Assembly (NCBI GenBank): GCA_021292165.1
Contig: CM037879.1
Coordinates: 245,211,797 to 245,275,796, forward strand
Length of the DNA: 64,000 nt
Direction: 5' to 3'
Origin: Shinisaurus crocodilurus
Taxonomy: Eukaryota; Chordata; Lepidosauria; Squamata; Shinisauridae
Position numbers and translations under genes: made by a program. How positions within the stretch are numbered: the first letter of the stretch is position 1; each line of letters begins with the position of its first letter. Below are positions 1 through 10,524 of this stretch, in pieces. The notes beneath the pieces are model-generated. The model had not been told where the DNA came from. It searched no databases and worked only from the letters and a program-made list of their open reading frames with translations.

Positions 1-238
1 TATCTAAACATATTCTTCCCAATTTGTCTACGTTAGGATGATAAATTTTGGTCATGAAACGTACTTTCGGAGCTGCCATTGGGTATTCTTCTGGAAGGAA
101 TAGTTCAAGTTTAAATGTCCCACCCTCAAAGGGGGAATCCTGTGGACCAGCAATGACCACATGAAAATAACGTGCGTTGCTTTCATCTGGCTCTGCCTTT
201 ATTCCAGGAACAGGTTCTGCCAGCAAGCGCTGGGTTTC
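1..238 (-). CDS. UBE2N: UBE2N exon 2 (partial, continues past the window edge)
   Basis: This is coding sequence for residues 11-89, starting [12 protein letters not shown] immediately after the AG acceptor at 240-239 and a pyrimidine-rich tract. It includes most of the UBC fold, the HPN motif and catalytic Cys87. The frame is open throughout. The 3' end of the exon is not visible. Confidence 0.97.
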
Positions 239-3200
239 CTGAAAGATAAAGAACACAGCAGTTGAACACACACATACTATTCCTTTTAGAGGGCAACTAT
301 CCATAGACATGGGCAGTTGTTGTTCTCCTTACAGCACATTTTACCAAATCCACATAAAAGTAACTCCCTTTTCACAGTGAATACTTTAACATTAGACATC
401 AACAAATTAAAAAGTCTGAAGAGGCAGACGGGCACTGTTGTCCCCTGTAGCAAGAACTGTAAACACTGTTCCCCTTCATATTTCTATTATGTAAGCAAAA
501 CAGGTTCAGCTATTACTTAGTAAATTTAGTTTCAAATTGCTATATTTAGAGAAGACTGAAGAGCAGCATCATACTGTCATGTTATGATTTCTCTGATCAG
601 CAGGAAAAAAGATTACCAAGAACAAATCAGAAGAAAAATACCAAGGAAAGTTTTTTCTGCATGCACCACATAGAATAGTTCATTGCCAGATTGAAGAACT
701 GCTTCATAAATAACATATGATGATAGTACAAAGTGGACAGTGGGCTATCATCAAGAACTATTTTTTCATGCATTTTCAGGTCTATATTTCAACTTTCATG
801 GTCTATGTTCAGTGTAGAATAGTGATGGGGAACATGTGGCCCTCCAAATGTTGTCAGACTGCAAAACTCCCATCAGCCCTGACCAACATAGACAATGGTG
901 AGGGATGATGGGACTAGCAGTTCAACAGCATCTGGAGGGACACATGTTCCCCATTTCTGATGTAGAAGCTATGAAATAAAGAGATTTCCATCTATTAATT
1001 CAAAGCACTGGTGTATCAGCCAAACCACACAGTCTCCTGTGTGTGCCTTTCATACAAGAAACATGGATACTATTTCTAAAAGTTAGTGTCCACACTAAGC
1101 ATATTCAATGCACTTTTATCACAAAAGTGTGATTCAGATCCCCAACACACATAGGACAGTATCCAATGTTTTTGCCCCATTCACAGAAGGAGCTTCTATT
1201 TATGGAAGAAAGTTTGCACACATGGAAGGACCCCTTCCTCCAGCAGGAGGAACTCTGCTTCCACGAATGGAAGCTCCTCCAGTTCACGGAGTGAAAATAT
1301 TGGACACCACCTGTATCCATGAAGTACTACAACTGAAAACACTCAATCTCGCCACAATTATCCATGCTTAAGTGACCTTTAAGCTTGATTACTAAAAGAC
1401 ATTTTACATCGAGCTGCCTAGGAAGTTTTCAGAAACTTCAGCTGGTACATATTACAGCAGCCAGGCTGTTAACCAGGACTCACCGAGAACACATTTTTGC
1501 CAGTATTTGATCTTTACTGGATTTTTGAGCTCAAAAGTGTTGGTTTTAATGTGTAAGGCTCCAAGCTCCCTGGGCCTAGGTACCTGAAGAACTGCAATTA
1601 CCCATATGAACATGCCCATCAATTCAGATCTTCTTCTGAGGCCCTTCTGCAGCTACACTCCTCCAAACCAGAGTGTGGAGAATCAAGAAGTAGCCCTGTG
1701 CTCATGCACACCCTCCTTCACATATGACTTAATGAATTACTTCCTGGTTTGATCAAACCACATATGTCACACTTAAACACCACGGCAACATAAACCCATA
1801 GGACGGGTGGGCAATTCTCATCAACCCTGCAACTCTCATCAACCCTCACCACTGGCTATGCTGGCTAAGGCTGATAGGAGTTGCAGTCCAACAACTTCAG
1901 GCGGACCACAAGTTGTCCACCCCTGCTCTCGGGGCAGGTGAAAGCGTAACATGAAATGTATCAGCTCCATGTCCCAAAGAGGCACCTCCACCTGCAGATG
2001 GTCAGCTGTTACTTCGCCCTGTGCCAGCATGCCCCATCTTGTACCCCTCCCAACTCTGGGAGTGAAAGACCATCTGATCTGTCTAAATCCTATCATTTGG
2101 CCTCTAGGGGCAGTACTATCTTCATTCCCACACAACCCAGGCTACTTGTGCCTCTTTCCTTCATCTCTTGGATAACTCTTTTCTCTCCCCCCCGCCTTTT
2201 CCTCCTCGGCAGAGCTATTTCACCTTCTTCAATCTTCCACCTCCTCACTGCCCAGGCAGGGCCCTACCCACTCTTATTCCACCATGTGACCCCAGCCACT
2301 TCCAGTTCAGGGTCTTTTTCACAGTGCTTCAACACTGCCCAGTTAAATCCTATCTGGGCAACATGGTCAGGCTGATCTGTCTTCTCAGCTCAGTGTTGAG
2401 CAGAGGTGGTACTAGCTCATAGACAACCTATAGTCTGATCAACTAGGAAGTAATTCATTAAGCTGAGGAAGCAAGAAAACTAAAGGCTCATTTCAAATCC
2501 TCCAACCCATGGTTTGGAGATTCGTCTGAATACGGCCTTCAGGAAGCCTTTGGAGGTTAGGTGTTGGGGTACCAGTGAGAGACTCTTTTCTTTAGGAATA
2601 CCCCAGTTGTGGAATTCCCTCCACAAATATATTCATTTAACATCTTCATTACTATATTTGATGCCAAACTAAGACCATTCTCTTTGCCTGAGCTCTTAGC
2701 AGCAATTGGGTTTTACTGGTTTTAATGGTTAGTTTTAATTTTAGCTTATTTGATTATTAAGAAGTTTGTGATATGTTATAATTAAGAGAGCTGAATCCAA
2801 ATGTTTCCTTAAACTGCACCACTCCATGTCATTTCAGGGCCAGTATAGAAGGGAAGCCCAGGCCAGGGAGCAAATGCCATCAGCTCCTGAAACGACCATC
2901 ACTGGCCTGAGAGGACTGTTGGGGCAGCCCCTCCCCCACCTTCCCTGGGGCTATTTAAGACCTGTGTGCCCTGAGGGAAGGCAGAAGAGAAGCCCAGGCA
3001 GGGGAGCAAATGCCATCAGCTCCAGAATAAATTTTCAGTTGGCCTGAGAGAACTGGTGTATGTTTGGTTTGGGGGCGGTAACGTTTGTTTGTTTGAGTAT
3101 ATTAAATATTGGGTGCCTTAGCAGAAAGGTGGTATAGAAATGTAATAAATAAATAAATATAGTCTAGTAATTTAACGTTTCCTTGCTCTATCTTGACTAG

Positions 3201-6200
3201 AGATATAAAAGTACAGAGAAAACTAATGGAAAAACTCAGGGAAACTGTTTTCTTGTTTCATTTCCTTCTCCCCTGCTGTCCAGTCTACAGGCTTGAAATG
3301 GAAAAAGTAGAAATTTGGGGGGAAATTGAAAAAGCCTCTTGGTTACATACTTTAAGCAGCAAATGCATGCTCCTTCAAATCTATTTATGCAAAGATAGAA
3401 TGTTAATGCTGAAAACATTATTATTGTATTTGACTATATTACTAAACAAGCAACATACTTAGGATTAGATTAGATGTTGGGAAAATAAGAGAATATATTC
3501 AGCTATTTGGTGCCAAATTGTGATCTGGGAGCCCGCAGAGCATATCGCTCCTGCAATGTGGTGGCAAGGCCTTTCTACAACACAGCCTGACTTCTCTTGC
3601 TTCTCACTTCCTCAATATTCTGAATCAAGTAAATTGAATGTCTGAAAATACACACACAAAATCAAAGCACATTAAGAGTTGAAAACTTGTTTCAATTAAT
3701 ACAAACCTTCCGTTTTCTGATGACTACAAAGTTCCAAGTGAAACTTCAGAATCAAAAGGTGTGGATCTTTCAACCACTGATTTTATCTAGAGAAATAAAC
3801 TGGAGATATTCTAGTATTTAAGGAAATGTTATTTACTGGGATGGAGAGGGAAATAAATATGGGGCCAAGGTGCAAATATGCAGTTACAATTACTCTTCCT
3901 TCTGCAAGTCTTACTTGCAGTGCAATCTACGCATGTTTACTCAGAAGCAACTCCCACTATATTCAATGGGGTTTACTCCCTAGTACAGTAATACCTTGGA
4001 TTGCAAGTAACTTGGTTTGAGAGCGTTTTGCAAGACAAGCAAATTTTTAAATATTTATTTAATTTTTTTGACTTGATATACAAGCGACGTCTTGCAATAC
4101 AAGTACTGTAGTACGGCTTAAATTAAAAATCTCTGTACAATTTTTTTGGGGGGATTTCGTTTTGATATAAGAGTGTTTTGGATTACAAGCACGTTTCTGG
4201 AATGAATTATGCTCTCAATCCAAGGCATGACTGTACATTTAGAATTGCAGACTTGGGTATGATATACTAGTAAAGATTTCAATTTTGTTATAAAATAACT
4301 GAATATCCAGATACATTGCTATTCCTTAGTTACATTATAACAGCGGTGAGCTTCAGGTGGCCCCCACACTCTTCTGCAGGCCTCCGCCACTGCATACATT
4401 GTACAATACATTCCATCTGCTTAAAGTAGTAAAGTTTAGGTTCAATAGCAAAATATTGTATACATTCCAATTTTGCCAACAAAACTGGAGGAAAATTGCC
4501 CCCTCTCACTCTTCCTCCCCAGCTCATACACTAAGCCCTCTAGGCACAGATTGCGCTACTTGGGTGTTCCACACAGCACCAGTCTGTTGATGCTAACAAT
4601 CAAATTGTGAGAGGTGCAGCAAGAACGAAGATACCTTTCAGTGTCCTGCCTTTTAGTTTGGAAGATACCGTTCAGTGTCCTGCCCTTTAGTTTGCTGCTG
4701 ATCATTCTCTCAGCTCTGCTCATTGCCCATTTGACATTTGATCCCTTCTTTCCACACCTCTTTGTAACTTTTAAAGGAGACAGAGCTATTATTAGATCTC
4801 AGCCTGACAAGAGCTTGAGATTACCAAACACCTGTCATACATGGGTAGTCACTGTTGCAGATCTTATTTCCTAATCACCAGTTTGCTTCAGTCATTAGCC
4901 CATTTTACTCCTCCTTGTCACTTCAGTCTGAGTCGCACACTTTTGGAGTCACTGAACTGTTTCCTGTCATTGGTTTCCTACCGTTTCCCCCCAACTCACT
5001 TGAGAAGAATTACTGGAGACAGTATCTCCCCATCAAACTTAAGTTCATGTATTCATTAAAACACTTATGTACCACCCTTCATCTTGTTTGGATTTTAGGG
5101 TGGTTATATCAGAGACACATTCTCATTTATTTTACCATATTGTTTTACAAAACGTGCATTACTGAATAAATTAGTCATCCTATTAAGGACAGGAAACAAA
5201 ATTTAACAAGGTTGCTACTGTTGCCTCCGTCTACTGATTTAAAGAGATAATTTAAGATACGGCATCAAATAAAGTATAAGGAATCAATGACTTTAATGAC
5301 ACACGAGTAGATTTCTACTCCCTTGATTTCCCTGTCCTCTCCTCTCCCTTGCAGTCCCCACACACCTACAAATCTGTTATCGCCCAACCCTCTGCAGCAA
5401 ATTTGAGAGGCATGTGGGAGGCTGCAGGTGCAGGGTAGAGGGGTAATCCCTTTCACCAGTGGTTTCTGTTCTGCTGGCAGAAAAACATGCAAACAAATGG
5501 ATTCATGCTAATATCAAAAGAGTCTGTATAATGGCTTAAATCAGGGCTTAAAAAAATATGAGACTGATTGTCTAGGAACTAACACTTTTTTTAAACAGTT
5601 CTAGTTAAGCTTCGAAACTGGCACTTCTAAAGGAAAGGTACTTTTGCTACTTTCCTGGTGCTGAAATAGGTTCACATTCTTGTCAGTAGAGACAGAACAG
5701 TGCAGGGAAAACTGATGCCAGATCAGGAACTATTTATCTTCCTCAGATGCATGGCAGGGTGACTACAGATCTATTTTCCTAATTACATACTGTATGTCTC
5801 ATCTTGAGTTTTTAACAAAGCCTTAACCTCACATTGCAATCCTATTGCAGGGCATATTGAATTGAATAAGCACAGTGAGACTACAGCTAAAAAGACCAGA
5901 GAAGCAGCATATTAGTGTATTAGTCACTATAGATATGCAAGAACCCCAGTAATGTTGTAATACATTGCACATCACAAGGATGGAATAAACAATATATACT
6001 TAATATTGTGACTGAATTACAGTATATCCAAATTTTAGCCATTTGTTATACAATTTATTTTAAGAAGAAAGGTATTGGAAAAACAGCATGGTGTTACTGT
6101 GAAGAAATAGGACTTAATGCCTTCAAATAAATTAGTTATAAAGTCTCATTCCAGCTTGTATTCATTATCTGACACTGGAATCAAATATGTTAAAGAAAAT

Positions 6201-9200
6201 ACTAGGCACTGAAACCCTACAAGTTCCAGGTCACTTGTCTGTGACAGAGGTAGTGATTGCTCCAATGCAAATCGTTTAGCACTATTCAGTCAATGGAACT
6301 TACTCCTTAGTGTGCTATTTTTCAAAATGATTTTAGGATAGTTGGAAAATCATTAATTTTTAGGTACCAGAATCTACTTTTTAGGGTCCTGTGAATTTTT
6401 CCGCCATGCTTTGGCGAAGAAAGATGTGCAAATCTGCTTACGCCTCAACGTGAGATTCAATGAGGCATACTCAGATTTTTTATCTATTCTGCAATCCCAT
6501 GCAAGTGCAGCAAAAGCATGGTGTTTTGAAATTAGAATCAGTTTGATATAAATTTGGTATGAGATTAGAATTCAGTTTCCAGAGAACATTAGCTTTAATT
6601 TTCTATTTTTGAAAATCTTGAAAGCAGATGTACAATGCCTGATGAAATCTCAAAAGAGATAACGCTGAAGGGTCCAGTGGTTAGAGGCTAGGTTTCAGTA
6701 ACTTGCATAGCACTTTGTTCTTCCCTGTAACTATAAGCAGCATTATAATCAGAGCCACTTCTGTTCACATTTGAGAGTAGTTCCTGTTGAATTCAGTAGG
6801 CTAAAAATAAGCTAATATGCAAAATCATTTTCCTCATGGCTGGAATACACACCTCCCTCATCTGGAGATGGAGAATATTAAACATTTTATTTTCAATATA
6901 GCTGAGATAAATCAACACTAAGTTAGGCATGAAGACAGTGCCTATGAGGAGCCCTGCTAGATCAGACCGAGGGGCTACCTATTTCCCACAACAACCAATG
7001 ACATGCCTCTGGGAAGCCCACAAGCAGGACATGCTGGCTCAGCTTGTCTGAGCGTGGAAAGCTAAGCAGGGTCAGGCCTGGTTATTACTTGGATGGGAGA
7101 CCCCTCCTCTAGTTTCCTGCATTGAGCAGGGGGGTGGACTCGATGACCTTGTAGGCCCCTTCCAACTCTATAATCTCTCAGTCCTCTCCCATTGTTGCTC
7201 ATTCAACTATCTTATACTAATTAATGTTTACCAACAGAGCTCAAAATTTAAAGGATTACCAGCTCAATCCTAAACATATTTACTCCAAGTTCCCCTGAAC
7301 TCAGTAAGACTTAATATGTTGATAAGTATACTTAGGGATGCAACTTTGGAGTTTTCAGCAATATGAACTTAGCAGTGATTCCACTCGTTGCACAACTGGA
7401 GAAAGCTCTATTATACTGAAGAGATACTTCATCACAAGATCTGAGCATTGGGCCTCAATCCTTCATCTTTCCCATAAGAGAAGTCACACTGGAATTCAAG
7501 GCAATTGATTAAAAATATGGCTTTGTAGAAAACCATGGAACTTTTCAGAACACGGTTAAATCACATGAATATTTTAAAGGCCCTTCACAGTAGCCAAACT
7601 ACATTGTAATTTGAACACTCAGAATTATATATTAAGATATACAGGCCTGTGGCTTATGCTGGCTCAGCTTGTCTGAGTGTGGAAAGCTAAGCAGGGTCAA
7701 GCCTGGTTATTACTTGGATGGGAGACCCCTCCTCTAGTTTCCTGCATTGAGCAGGGGCTGGACTCGATAGCCTTGTAGGCTCCTTCCAACTCTATGAACT
7801 AAGAAACTATGAAAGATCACACTATTGAACTTTCAAATGTGCTGTAGATTTACAGTACAATCCTAAACTGGGGGTGTGCAAAATGGTGGGTCCTCTGCCA
7901 CTTCCAAGGCCCTGCTGGTTCACACCAGCCACGGTGGGGGTCAGGTTACTATGCCCTTTCCCCATGGGCCAGCAATGGATTTTTTTTTAGTTCTCCTCAA
8001 AACCAATGGGGAGATTGGGGGGGGGGATAATTAGTTGTGGTAGTTTCAGACTGGCATAGATGGGACCCTGATCCAGGGGCCTCTGCCACCAACAAAGGGC
8101 CTTGGGATCCAGCAGATCAAAGACCACCTCTGTCCTACCTCCAGAATACCCCATTTTGGGGGCTTCTGCTGCTTACTGCCTCTGGAGCACTGCTGGCAGT
8201 AGATTTACACAGTCAGTGTTTCCAGTGCAGATGTGCCCCCCTGCCCCATCCTAACCCCAACCAGCCATAGCATCTGGAGGTCAGGATTGCTGTTAGTACT
8301 TCATACACATTTTTGTAAATATCCATACCATGCAGAATTAAGTCTCTTTTTAAAACACACACAAAATACACACGTGAGGAAATAAAGTTATTTTCTTTTA
8401 AATCGAGTGTTTAACATTTTTAGCTTCAACCAACATTTGCAAAAATGCACTTAAATATAGTTTCAGATCTATTCTTGAAATACAACAGAAGCTGAATTAG
8501 GCCAAACATGGTAGCATCCAAAGAATCAAGAACAAATGTGTGTGTAGAGAAGTGGTGAGTGCAGCACACAATTAAAATATCCTCACTAAACATATTTTAG
8601 CACAAAAATCTGGATTTAACCCACAACCAAGGCCTGACTGGGGGGTGGCGGAGGAAGAGAGGTGGCTTGGCAAGCCGTGAAAGCACACTTCCTTAGGCAG
8701 GCACTCCTGAGTCATCGCAAAATTGACCAAATCTCTTCTCACACACACACACCCCTCATGAAAAAGGAAAGCGCACTCTCCCACCCCCAAATCTGAGTAA
8801 ATGTGTTACTCTAAAATAGAAAAGGCATTTCTCAAACAGCGAATAGCGGACTCTCAACTCTGCTGCTGCTACAGCCGTTGCTTGCCAGGGCTCATGCATG
8901 GAAGGGTGTTCAGCTGAGCCTTCTCGTCGGCTGCGGTTTCGTGCGCCGCTTCCACCAGCCAGCCTGCCTGCCTGGCCCGTCCCCAGGTCACACGCACCCG
9001 CCCAGGGAGGGCGCGCGCCCTGTCACCGCCGCCTCCCTTCTCCCTCCCCGCCTGGCGCGAGTGAGGAAGGGAGCGAGCGAGCGAGCGAGAGAAGTGGGGG
9101 GTGGGAGAGGAGCGAGCGAAGTAGATGGGCCCTGGGTCTGATCCAGCTTGGATCTTCTTCTGTTCTTAACGAGGGGCTGTGGAAAGGGCGGGACGGAGCC

Positions 9201-9690
9201 AGCGCTGTGGCTTGCGCGGCAAAGAGCGCCTCGGAACCCAGGCCCGGAAGAGGGGAGGGGGGAGCGCTTCCAGCCACTGTCTACGATGCCCATTCATTCC
9301 TGGCAAGCAGATGTGCGGAGGGCCGGGGCCGCCGCCGCCGCCCCCTCCGCCCGTCCCGCACACCTCAAGTCGGTCACTCCCACATACCCGCCCACCCACC
9401 CCGAACGGCGGTGGCTGTTGCTGCTGCTGCTGCCGCCGCCAGGCCCTCATCCCCCACGCCCTGCAGCGGCGAAGAAGGGAAGCGGGGCGGGCACCACCGC
9501 CCGTCCCGCTCACCGGAAGCGCCGCGCTCCCCTCAGCCCTCGCTCAGGGATCCCGCGGCCTAGATGAGGGGCCGGATAAGGCCTACGTCCAGCCGCCGCA
9601 GGGGGGAGGGGGAGGAGGCGGGAGAGAGGAGAAACAGACGGGAGGAGGCAAAGCGGATACCTTGATGATCCTGCGGGGCAGCCCGGCCAT
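1..9690 (-). CDS. UBE2N: UBE2N (Ubc13), ubiquitin-conjugating enzyme E2 N, 5' part of the gene
   Basis: Ubc13 is the E2 enzyme that pairs with a UBE2V partner to build K63-linked ubiquitin chains in NF-kB signalling and DNA-damage tolerance, in cytosol and nucleus. On the minus strand, coding exon 1 (9690-9661) reads [10 protein letters not shown]. It is followed by a GT donor at 9660-9659, a 9.4-kb intron, an AG acceptor at 240-239 and exon 2 from 238. Exon 2 encodes residues 11-89 plus one base and runs off the window edge. It matches the mammalian protein as I remember it along its whole length. Visible landmarks are the HPN motif just before the active site and the catalytic cysteine in GRICLD (residue 87, bases 10-8). 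The remainder of the protein (family length 152 residues) lies outside the window. The gene is head to head with MRPL42, about 22 kb away. Identification is very secure. Confidence 0.97.
820..962. mobile_element. Palindromic hAT-like MITE (family with TGTGGCCCTCCA arms)
   Basis: The arms GAACATGTGGCCCTCCA and the matching inverted end near 935-955 bracket a core that reads like 'catcagccctgaccaacat'. The same design recurs at 1800-1932 and 48944-49075. It is a nonautonomous DNA transposon in UBE2N intron 1. The hAT assignment is inferred from the end shape. Confidence 0.6.
1148..1315. mobile_element. Palindromic MITE (GGACAGTATCCAA ends)
   Basis: The left end GGACAGTATCCAATGTTTTT is mirrored by AAAATATTGGACACCACC on the right. 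The inner arms (ggagcttctatttatgg / ccacgaatggaagctcc) also pair. The whole unit can fold back on itself. It contains no gene. Its ends resemble those of the palindromes at 44060-44281 and 47180-47404, so they may be related. Confidence 0.55.
1420..1760 (+). mobile_element. L2-like LINE, degraded 3' ORF2 relic
   Basis: Broken frames still read as the C-terminal part of L2 ORF2: KLQLV...AARLLT, then VLTF-like and GPRYLK-like stretches and a serine-rich tail. Stops and shifts are frequent, so this is an old copy. No RT catalytic region remains. Confidence 0.5.
1800..1932. mobile_element. Palindromic hAT-like MITE, same family as 820-962
   Basis: The unit starts with a GGGTGGGCAA-like end and closes with CACAAGTTGTCCACCCCTG. 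The centre includes 'ctatgctggctaaggctgat'. The left arm is damaged by an internal short repetition of 'ctcatcaaccctgca'. Confidence 0.55.
2460..3165 (+). mobile_element. L2-like LINE 3' relic interrupted by a GC-rich insert
   Basis: Positions 2540-2790 read like an L2 3' end (PQLWNSLP-like frame, then a T-rich 3' UTR). The typical L2 tail 'ggtggtatagaaatgtaataaataaataaa' appears at about 3130-3160, far downstream. The 2830-3055 segment sits between them and is foreign to L2. Confidence 0.5.
2830..3055. repeat. GC-rich insert with an internal direct repeat
   Basis: A block of about 45 bases beginning GAAGGGAAGCCCAGGCCAGG (near 2849) returns near 2983 as AGAAGAGAAGCCCAGGCAGG, both ending in GCAAATGCCATCAGCTCC. 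Between them lies CTATTTAAGACC, a TATA-like motif. It could be part of an LTR or of a SINE that I do not recognise. Confidence 0.45.
3986..4233. mobile_element. Tc1/mariner-type (pogo/Tigger-like) MITE with TA duplication
   Basis: The ends CAGTAATACCTTGGATTGCA and CAATCCAAGGCATGACTG are inverted repeats, flanked by TA at 3984-3985 and 4234-4235. Other copies lie at 62548-62797 and 53855-53990. It is internally deleted relative to an autonomous element and codes for nothing. Confidence 0.7.
4628..4694. repeat. Tandem duplication, two units of about 33 bp
   Basis: The unit GAAGATACC(T/G)TTCAGTGTCC followed by TGCC(T/C)TTTAGTTT occurs twice back to back in UBE2N intron 1. The two units differ at two or three bases. 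Confidence 0.8.
5170..6940. other. UBE2N intron 1, no recognisable element
   Basis: The stretch is AT-rich, without an open frame that looks coding and without clear repeat ends. A short 'attcagtcaatggaacttactcc' piece near 6280-6320 resembles a fragment of the lizard MITE seen at 33276-33356. Confidence 0.5.
6949..7030 (+). repeat. Fragment of a dispersed repeat ('gccctgctagatcagacc')
   Basis: This stretch reads gagccctgctagatcagacc, then gcctctgggaagcccacaag, a recurrent type of sequence in lizard genomes. It directly abuts the 5S-derived SINE at 7031. Its family is not resolved. Confidence 0.4.
7031..7178 (+). mobile_element. 5S-rRNA-derived SINE with CR1 3' tail
   Basis: The head carries the 5S rRNA internal promoter: box A (AAGCTAAGCAGGGTC) and box C (TTGGATGGGAGACC). 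Straight after it comes a sequence shared with the CR1 3' end in this window (TTCCTGCATTGAGCAGG, GGACTCGATG, CCTTCCAACTCTA). The extreme 5' end of the 5S head is missing. It is a SINE and not a 5S gene, because the 3' third of 5S is absent. Confidence 0.8.
7644..7813 (+). mobile_element. 5S-rRNA-derived SINE with CR1 3' tail, nearly full length
   Basis: The unit starts GGCCTGTGGCTTATGCTGG, comparable to the 5' end of 5S rRNA. Box A lies at 7684-7698 and box C at 7716-7727. The CR1-like tail begins at about 7735. It is the best plus-strand example of this chimeric SINE. It ends in a degraded CTATGA repeat, as CR1 does. Confidence 0.82.
9661..9690 (-). CDS. UBE2N: UBE2N coding exon 1
   Basis: Ten codons, [10 protein letters not shown], begin with the ATG at 9690-9688 and end directly at a GTATCC donor (9660 downward). 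The exon is phase 0 and joins exon 2 (ETQRLL) without a shift. The start lies in a YY1-like context (CAAGATGGC). Confidence 0.96.
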
Positions 9691-9826
9691 CTTGTCTTAT
9701 CGGGATTCAGGCTCCGCTGGGTCTCGGCTCCGCTCGGGGCTTACGCACTACCGGAAGAAGTCCGCGCTTCACTTCCCGTGACGTCAGCCGCAGCTCCTCC
9801 CAAAGCAACCCGGGAAGTGTAGTCCT
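9684..9826 (-). promoter_or_regulatory. UBE2N: UBE2N core promoter with CRE, ETS and ZNF143-like sites
   Basis: The 135 bases upstream of the UBE2N ATG hold a perfect CRE (TGACGTCA, 9779-9786). They also hold two ETS/GABP-type sites (ACCGGAAG at 9750-9757, and CACTTCCCG on the plus strand at 9770-9778). A GGGAAGTGTAGTCC element at 9812-9825 resembles the ZNF143 site, and CAAGATGGC overlaps the start codon like a YY1 site. There is no TATA box. The transcription start itself is inferred, not seen. Confidence 0.75.
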
Positions 9827-10524
9827 GCGAACTAGAAAGGCTGAATAAACAGAACAGAAAGATTTTTATTCCTAGGGCTGGGGTGTGTGCCTGTGTAAAT
9901 TGAGGGGGGGGGAATGAATTTAAGGCTACCTAGAGGGCGCACCTTCCAACCTGGAAGCCTTCTGCGTTCTCCCCCCACAATATATGAGAGATAAGTGTAC
10001 TTTGCATATGCTCATGCGATCCCTCTCCTTCATACCCCACTTGCATTGAAAACTGATAGACTTGGCTCCCTCATACCCTAACAACTTTAAGAGCAACCGT
10101 AATTAGAGTGTCCCCCTCAGTCTGAAATTCAATTACTAGATCATTCTAGGGCTTTCTTGGGCTGTCCTCCACGTGGCAATTCCTAGGGAGGCTCGCCTAG
10201 GTAGCTGGTTGGCAACATGGTGCAGGTAGGGCTGGACTTTGGGGCCAAAGTCCAGGGTCCCCGCAGGCCAAATTGCCATCCAGAGAGCAGCAGATTATGG
10301 AGACTGGCCAACAGGTCCGACATCAGCACCTCAGCCAGCATAGACATGATTCAAGGCCCCCACTGGGCCTGATTCTACTTGCCACAGCATCCTTTCTTCC
10401 TATTTTTAAAAACATATTAGAACTAGGGGGAAGCCTATGATTACAGATGCTCATTTTATTATTTTTACTTTAGATAATATCCTTTTCTACAACAAAATAG
10501 TGCCTATTCCCAAGCAAATGTGTT

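Larger units (their letters stand above)
8870..9830. promoter_or_regulatory. CpG island over the UBE2N promoter and first exon
   Basis: This is a GC-rich, CpG-dense stretch that stands out against the AT-rich surroundings. It includes simple runs such as (GAGC)n near 9069-9089 and mixed CTG/CCG triplets near 9410-9440. Several long open frames here on both strands are by-products of base composition. It is the usual 5' end of a housekeeping gene. Confidence 0.85.

Noticed and set aside
7684..7727. Possible 5S rRNA gene
   Set aside because: Only the 5' two-thirds including the promoter boxes are 5S-like; the 3' third is replaced by a CR1 tail, so it is a SINE.
8898..9563. 221-codon plus-strand open frame in the UBE2N CpG island
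   Set aside because: It is Pro/Arg/Ala-rich, overlaps equally long frames on both strands, and lies in CpG-island sequence. It shows no domain and is explained by base composition.
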